Below, one piece after another: positions 59,572 to 64,000 of a DNA stretch of 64,000 bases. Position numbers and translations under genes: made by a program. Source of the stretch: an uncultured Bartonella sp. Its GTDB lineage: Bacteria; Pseudomonadota; Alphaproteobacteria; Rhizobiales; Rhizobiaceae. The stretch spans positions 1 to 64,000 of the forward strand of contig CALYQL010000008.1 of assembly GCA_945285915.1 (NCBI GenBank). Reading direction: 5' to 3'. Every line of letters begins with the position of its first letter. Within the stretch, counting starts at the first letter, position 1. A model generated the notes under the pieces. It saw only the letters and a program-made list of their open reading frames with translations. It had not been told where the DNA came from and did not search any database.

Positions 59572-60849
59572 TTAAGGTTCGATACGTTCAATTCCACCCA
59601 TGTAAGGGCGCAAAACTTCAGGAACGACGACAGAACCGTCAGCCTGTTGGTAGTTTTCCATGACAGCTATCAAACAACGCCCAACCGCAACACCTGAACC
59701 ATTAAGCGTATGAACGAATCGCGGTGATTTTTCACCGTCTTTACGATAACGTGCATTCATTCTCCGCCCTTGGAAATCACCACAAACAGAACAACTTGAT
59801 ATCTCACGATATGTATTCTGACCTGGCAACCAAACCTCGATATCGTATGTTTTACGAGAACTGAAACCCATATCGCCAGTGCATAACGTAATTGTACGGA
59901 ACGGTAATTCCAGACGTTTCAATATATCTTCCGCACATTCAGTCATACGCTCAAGTTCACCCAAGGAGCTATCCTCATCGGTAATGGATACCATTTCCAC
60001 TTTCCAGAACTGGTGTTGGCGCAACATACCTCTCGTATCTCTACCGGCAGAGCCTGCTTCAGAGCGGAAACATGGCGTTAACGACGTAACGCGGATTGGA
60101 AGATCTGAAATATCAAGGATTTCACCTGCAACAAGGTTGGTCAATGGTACTTCAGCGGTTGGAATAAGCCAACGTCCATCTGTAGTCTGAAATAAGTCTT
60201 CAGCAAATTTTGGCAATTGCGCTGTGCCATAAACTGTGTTTTCACGCACAAGAACCGGCACTGAAACTTCACGATATCCATGTTCCAATGTGTGAACATC
60301 AAGCATGAATTGACCAAGAGCGCGCTCAAGTCGTGCCAATTGCCCAGAAAGCACTGTAAAACGCGCACCCGACAAACGGCTTGCACGATCAAAATCCATT
60401 TGACCTAAATGTTCGCCAATATCGAAATGTTCCTTTGGCGCAAAATCAAAAACAGGCGGTTTACCTACCTTATGACGCTCAACATTATCCCGCTCGTCAC
60501 GACCAACAGGTACATCATCAAGTGGAACATTCGGAATGCGTGATAAAGCATCTTCCAATGCTGCTGTTAATTCTTTTCCATGGGATTCCGCTGTTGATAG
60601 GAACACCTTCAAGTCAGCAACTTCATTCTTGATTTCTTCAGCGCGTTTTGCATCGCCATTGGCCATCGCCTGACCAATTTCTTTAGATGCGGAATTGCGT
60701 CTTTCTTGCGCAACTTGCACCTTAGCAACGTGATTACGCCGCTCCAGATCAAGCGCAATCAATTTTTCCGATAGTGGTTCCGCATTTCTTTTTACCAAAG
60801 CTTCATCGAGTTTCTGCGGATTTTCACGAATCCATTTGATATCAAGCAT
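59572..60849 (-). CDS. serS: Seryl-tRNA synthetase
   Basis: Class II aminoacyl-tRNA synthetase, 425 aa. The N-terminal [18 protein letters not shown] leads into the long antiparallel coiled coil that binds tRNA-Ser. Class II motif 2 is [28 protein letters not shown] (given here as two parts: FRSEAGSAG and [11 protein letters not shown]), and motif 3 is [18 protein letters not shown]. Full length. It is encoded between tatC and surE. Confidence 0.98.
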   Translation of the reverse strand: MLDIKWIRENPQKLDEALVKRNAEPLSEKLIALDLERRNHVAKVQVAQERRNSASKEIGQAMANGDAKRAEEIKNEVADLKVFLSTAESHGKELTAALEDALSRIPNVPLDDVPVGRDERDNVERHKVGKPPVFDFAPKEHFDIGEHLGQMDFDRASRLSGARFTVLSGQLARLERALGQFMLDVHTLEHGYREVSVPVLVRENTVYGTAQLPKFAEDLFQTTDGRWLIPTAEVPLTNLVAGEILDISDLPIRVTSLTPCFRSEAGSAGRDTRGMLRQHQFWKVEMVSITDEDSSLGELERMTECAEDILKRLELPFRTITLCTGDMGFSSRKTYDIEVWLPGQNTYREISSCSVCGDFQGRRMNARYRKDGEKSPRFVHTLNGSGVAVGRCLIAVMENYQQADGSVVVPEVLRPYMGGIERIEP

Positions 60850-60909
60850 AGGATATTCCTGTATGAAAATTTTTAATCTTTAATATGTTCTTAAACTACA
60901 ATATTCCGA

Positions 60910-61707
60910 TCAGGAAGCCTTGTTCTTCTGTTTTGCCTGTTTCTTTTCAATCCAACGCGAAACAATGATCGAAACCTCATAAAGTAGGATGGTTGGAAGT
61001 GCGACACCGAACATTGTGAAAAAATCCGATGGTGTCACAACTGCCGCAATAATCACGGCAACCAAAATAGCCCATTTTCTTTTCGAGACCAACATTTCTG
61101 ACGTTAGCAAACCGGCTTTTGTCAGCAAACTCGTGATGAGTGGCAATTGGAAAATCAGCCCGAAAATGAGAATAAAGGATGTCATAAAGCTCAAATAATC
61201 AGAGATACGAGCAATGAATTCAACTTTCAAATGAGTATCAGGCAATAATTGTTGTGAAAGACTGAACCACAACATCATTGGCGCCATAACGCCATAAACA
61301 AATGCACCACCTAATAAAAACAATACCGGTGCACTAATCAGAAACGGCAAAAAAGCTTTCCGTTCATTCTTATAAAGACCGGGTGCAATGAAACTATAAA
61401 GTTGAAATGCCAGATAGGGAAACGATAATATCACACCACCAAAGGCGGCGAGCTTCATCTTGGTCAAAAATGTTTCCCATACCTGTGTTGATTGCAACCG
61501 GATACTTTCCGGATTACCACCTGAAATTTTCATTGCCCATTGATAAGGCCATAAAAGAAAATTCAAAATATAATCTTTGATGAAGAAGCATAATATGAAC
61601 GCGATAAAGAACGCAATCAAAGATGCGATAATGCGTTGACGAAGTTCTATAAGGTGTTCAAGTAGAGGGGCTGAACTAGCCGCCACTTCATCTTCTTCCT
61701 CTTGCAC
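60910..61707 (-). CDS. tatC: Sec-independent translocase subunit TatC
   Basis: Core receptor of the twin-arginine pathway for folded proteins, 265 aa with six membrane helices. Conserved parts: LLEHLIELRQRIIAS (about 14-28), the region before helix 2, FGGVILSFPYLAFQLYSFIAPGLYKNERKAF (about 74-104, in two segments SFPYLAFQLYSF and APGLYKNERK), and the last helices. It starts 2 bp after tatB. Confidence 0.97.
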   Translation of the reverse strand: MQEEEDEVAASSAPLLEHLIELRQRIIASLIAFFIAFILCFFIKDYILNFLLWPYQWAMKISGGNPESIRLQSTQVWETFLTKMKLAAFGGVILSFPYLAFQLYSFIAPGLYKNERKAFLPFLISAPVLFLLGGAFVYGVMAPMMLWFSLSQQLLPDTHLKVEFIARISDYLSFMTSFILIFGLIFQLPLITSLLTKAGLLTSEMLVSKRKWAILVAVIIAAVVTPSDFFTMFGVALPTILLYEVSIIVSRWIEKKQAKQKNKAS

Positions 61708-61709
61708 GA

Positions 61710-62423
61710 TTATTTCTTCCTATCGCTTTGTGCGGGTTTATCAGCTATCTTTTTTGTCTGAACTCTAGCCGTGGTCTTTTTCGCGACACCCGCGGTGTTT
61801 TTAGCCGACGCAGCCTTTTTAACGCTTTTTTGACCTTTATCGTCCTGAGCCGAAACCGCGCTACGCTTAACATCAGACTTCTGATTGGTTACTTTTTCTT
61901 TCACCACAGTTTTACGACTATGTTTTTTGACTGTTGGTGTTTCTTCTGTTGTGGTTTTTACTACAACATCCTCATGTTCGTTTGATACAACACGGGTTGT
62001 TGATTCACTTGATCCAGCTTTAGCGTCCTGCTCAAAAAGTTTGGCAGCCTCTGGGGTGATTGGTGTCACAACACTTATTGTTGTTTCGTCAACAGTGGCA
62101 ACAGTCTCGGAACCATCCGGCGTTTTTTTATTCTCTATACTTGCTTTGACGTCTTTAGCCACATCACGTATTGGGTCAAAGATTTCTGTCAATTTCTTTC
62201 GAGGGTCGAGATCGGAAACATCAGTCAATGTTTTTTGCAAATCGTCAAGTTCGGCCTCATGCATTGCATCATCAAACTGTCGACGAAATTCATTGGCTGT
62301 TGCACGCATCCGTGCCGTTGCCTTACCAAATGCTTTAAGCATTTTGGGCAAATCTTTCGGTCCGACCACGACAATCAGAACGATAAGAATGACGACAAAT
62401 TCTGGTCCGTCAATTCCGAACAT
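61710..62423 (-). CDS. tatB: Sec-independent translocase subunit TatB
   Basis: Partner of TatC in signal-peptide recognition, 237 aa. N-terminal transmembrane helix with the typical MFGIDGPEFVVILIVLIVVVGPKDLP (segments FVVILIVLIVVVGP and KDLPKML), an amphipathic helix (LKAFGKATARMRATANEFRRQ), then a long disordered tail from about 90 rich in Thr, Val and Lys. The tail is longer than in E. coli TatB. Confidence 0.94.
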   Translation of the reverse strand: MFGIDGPEFVVILIVLIVVVGPKDLPKMLKAFGKATARMRATANEFRRQFDDAMHEAELDDLQKTLTDVSDLDPRKKLTEIFDPIRDVAKDVKASIENKKTPDGSETVATVDETTISVVTPITPEAAKLFEQDAKAGSSESTTRVVSNEHEDVVVKTTTEETPTVKKHSRKTVVKEKVTNQKSDVKRSAVSAQDDKGQKSVKKAASAKNTAGVAKKTTARVQTKKIADKPAQSDRKK

Positions 62424-62462
62424 TATTTAACCTCGGCCCTGTGCGCTTTAAAATTTTTCAAC

Positions 62463-62807
62463 TCAAGATTTTGTCTTGGTTGTTTTTTTGGCAGCAGGCT
62501 TAGCTTTTTTGGTAGTTGTTGAACTTGTAGCGGCTGTCGAACGACTGGCTGGAGTCTTGCGTGGTGTTGCACGACGTTTTACTGGCTCGGCCTGTTCTTC
62601 CGGCTGAATATCAATAGTTTTAATTTCAGGACGTTCTGCAACAGAATGTTCCTCTTCAGGCTCGTCATCTTCTTTCAAGCCTTTTTTGAAGCTTTTTATA
62701 CCCTTGGCAAAATCGCCCATAAATTCAGATATTTTACCGCGACCAAAAAGAACAAGGACGATTAACAAGATCACGATGAGGTGTACTGGTGAAAAGAAAT
62801 TTCCCAT
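62463..62807 (-). CDS. tatA: Sec-independent translocase subunit TatA
   Basis: Pore-forming subunit of the Tat pathway, 114 aa. One N-terminal helix ([20 protein letters not shown]), the FG hinge, and the amphipathic helix with [20 protein letters not shown] Lys/Ala/Thr-rich tail of about 60 residues follows. It leads the tatA-tatB-tatC cluster, 39 bp before tatB. Confidence 0.95.
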   Translation of the reverse strand: MGNFFSPVHLIVILLIVLVLFGRGKISEFMGDFAKGIKSFKKGLKEDDEPEEEHSVAERPEIKTIDIQPEEQAEPVKRRATPRKTPASRSTAATSSTTTKKAKPAAKKTTKTKS

Positions 62808-62890
62808 TGTCTACTCTCTTAAAAACTATAACTCTCTTAAATTGTATTTATAGTCACTTTTTCTGACCTTTCAAATACAACCATGTGTTT

Positions 62891-63577
62891 TTACGTATTT
62901 TCCTCCTGATCCAGCGGAGTTAACAGGCCTAATTGTGCCAAATCGACATCATCAAGCGGTTCTTCTTCCTCTGTCAGAGAATCAGGATCTGCCGTTGGAG
63001 ACGGCATACGAAAATTATTGGGTAAGCGCGACGATAAAAGACCTGCTCCTTTTAATTCTTCCATACCCGGCAAATCGCTAATATCGGGCAAGCTGAATTG
63101 GTCAAGAAAATCAACGGTGGTTCCATATGTTACAGGCTTACCCGGCGCACGTCTGCGACCACGAATTTTTACCCATCCTGCTTCCATCAATACATCAAGA
63201 GTACCTTTAGAGGTTTCAACACCTCTAATATCCTCAAGTTCTGCACGTGTTACAGGCTGATGATAAGCAATGATCGCCAAAACTTCAAGTGCAGCGCGCG
63301 ATAAACGGCGCGGACTTTCTTTTTCATGACTAAGCAAAAATGCAAGATCAGGTGCGGTGCGAAATGCATATGCATCGCCCAATTTTACAAGATTGACACC
63401 ACGTTTACTATAATCCTCGTCCAATACTTTCATAATAGCTGGAACATTACTTCCCGCAGGTAAGCGTTCTTCAAGAGCTCTTACAGTAACTGGTTCGCTT
63501 GAAGCAAAAACGATTGCTTCAGCCATACGCACCAATTGCGGTGTAATATTGAGTTCACCAGTATTTTGCTCATCCAT
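62891..63577 (-). CDS. scpB: Segregation and condensation protein B
   Basis: Winged-helix subunit of the SMC-ScpAB condensin, 228 aa. N-terminal RMAEAIVFASSEPVTVRALEERLP (segments EAIVFASSEPVT and LEERLP) and the core RLSRAALEVLAIIAYHQPVTRAELEDIRG (segments ALEVLAIIAYHQPVTRAE and IRGVE) are diagnostic. An acidic tail ends the protein. Its start overlaps the scpA stop by 8 bp. Confidence 0.95.
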   Translation of the reverse strand: MDEQNTGELNITPQLVRMAEAIVFASSEPVTVRALEERLPAGSNVPAIMKVLDEDYSKRGVNLVKLGDAYAFRTAPDLAFLLSHEKESPRRLSRAALEVLAIIAYHQPVTRAELEDIRGVETSKGTLDVLMEAGWVKIRGRRRAPGKPVTYGTTVDFLDQFSLPDISDLPGMEELKGAGLLSSRLPNNFRMPSPTADPDSLTEEEEPLDDVDLAQLGLLTPLDQEENT

Positions 63578-64000
63578 CTTGTTTTACCATATTGGTTTTA
63601 TGATGCGCTCTTAAGTATATTGGTGCAAAAGGCTCTTGTTGCTTTATATCAAGTTGCCCTTCTCTTACCATTTCAAGGCTAGCTGCAAATGCACTTGCCA
63701 AGGCGGTACGTCTTTCCTCTGCCGTTGGGATATACTCATAAAGAAATGAATCGAGCACTTGCCAATTGACGTCGCGCCCCAGTAGCTTCGTTAATATTTG
63801 CCGTGCTGATTTTAATGACCAGACTGTCCGTTTACCAACTTCCACGTGACTCACAGCTTGACGCTGTCTTATGCTGGCATAGGCCATCAACATGTCATAG
63901 AGTGAAACATCATATAAATGCTTTTTCTCAACCACTACCATTTCAGGGTTCGCGCGTTTAAATATATCACGCCCTAAACGATTACGGTTGACGAGCTGGC
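63570..64000 (-). CDS. scpA: Segregation and condensation protein A, 5' end outside window
   Basis: C-terminal part of the ScpA kleisin. The frame is open to the window edge and reads QLVNRNRLGRDIFKRAN before the internal ATG at 63941, so the N-terminal SMC-binding part lies beyond the window. Visible are the typical VSLYDMLMAYASIRQRQ and the C-terminal winged helix LDSFLYEYIPTAEERRTALAS with a final FAPIYLR. It overlaps scpB. Confidence 0.93.
   Translation of the reverse strand, partial: QLVNRNRLGRDIFKRANPEMVVVEKKHLYDVSLYDMLMAYASIRQRQAVSHVEVGKRTVWSLKSARQILTKLLGRDVNWQVLDSFLYEYIPTAEERRTALASAFAASLEMVREGQLDIKQQEPFAPIYLRAHHKTNMVKQDG

Noticed and set aside
61885-62430. A 181-codon plus-strand open frame
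   Set aside because: Antisense to tatB; Ser/Thr/Val-rich composition mirrors the Lys/Thr-rich tail of TatB.

Overview
The window is chromosomal core sequence from an AT-rich alphaproteobacterium of the order Hyphomicrobiales (Rhizobiales). Bartonellaceae or a close neighbour is the best guess. The reasons are the gene order (gatB-GNAT-NDUFA12-DUF2155; lon/clpX/clpP; ntrYX-trkA; ispDF-cinA; pdhABC-SGNH-lpd-lipA-coq10; kdsA/pyrG/secG/tpiA; ppiD-trpDC-moaC-moeA; secDF-yajC; pcm-surE-serS-tatCBA-scpBA), a RirA-type iron regulator with its three-cysteine signature, fused IspDF and fused SecDF, a PdhB with its own lipoyl domain, and a complex I NDUFA12 homologue. Intact trpDC and moaC/moeA argue against the most reduced blood-borne Bartonella and would suit a gut-symbiont-type relative. 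This placement is inference; no database search was run.

Layout. 0-3.8 kb: tRNA-Gly (cut by the edge), tRNA-Tyr, rlmB, a rhomboid protease, an ACR3/BASS-type transporter and a lipoprotein. 4.1-9.2 kb: DUF2155 protein, NDUFA12 homologue, GNAT, gatB, tig and tRNA-Leu. 9.2-9.9 kb: a gene-poor stretch with several short tandem repeats. 9.9-12.7 kb: trmFO, gph and a YrbL-like kinase-fold protein. 12.7-18.0 kb: HU, Lon, ClpX and ClpP. 18.5-24.4 kb: a GT32-like glycosyltransferase, trkA, ntrX and ntrY. 24.8-27.0 kb: rirA, ispDF and cinA on the plus strand. 27.2-35.2 kb: a minus-strand pyruvate dehydrogenase/lipoate block ending with ftsB. 35.4-38.7 kb: an islet with an amino-acid ABC importer lacking its ATPase and a TM2 protein. 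38.9-45.8 kb: eno, kdsA, pyrG, an L,D-transpeptidase, secG and tpiA. 46.0-51.4 kb: ppiD, trpD, trpC, moaC and moeA. 51.4-64.0 kb: an NDUFAF6-like/NDUFAF3-like pair, secDF, yajC, a DUF815 ATPase, an NlpD-like LytM protein, pcm, surE, serS, tatC, tatB, tatA, scpB and scpA (cut by the edge).

Themes. Most of the window is housekeeping: central carbon metabolism (pdh, eno, tpiA), protein quality control (tig, lon, clpXP, ppiD, pcm), export (secDF, yajC, secG, tat), cell wall and division (nlpD-like, ldt, ftsB, scpAB), and cofactors (lipA, ispDF, moaC/moeA). I found no prophage, insertion sequence, CRISPR array, restriction system or toxin-antitoxin pair. No clearly new system is visible.

The points most worth a second look are: the apparent ATT start of ispDF; an NtrX without the sigma-54 contact loop; a YrbL-like protein that keeps kinase catalytic-loop residues; the adjacent homologues of two mitochondrial complex I assembly factors; the ATPase-less importer islet; a possible gene remnant near 41.3 kb; and repeat and hairpin clusters in the larger intergenic gaps.
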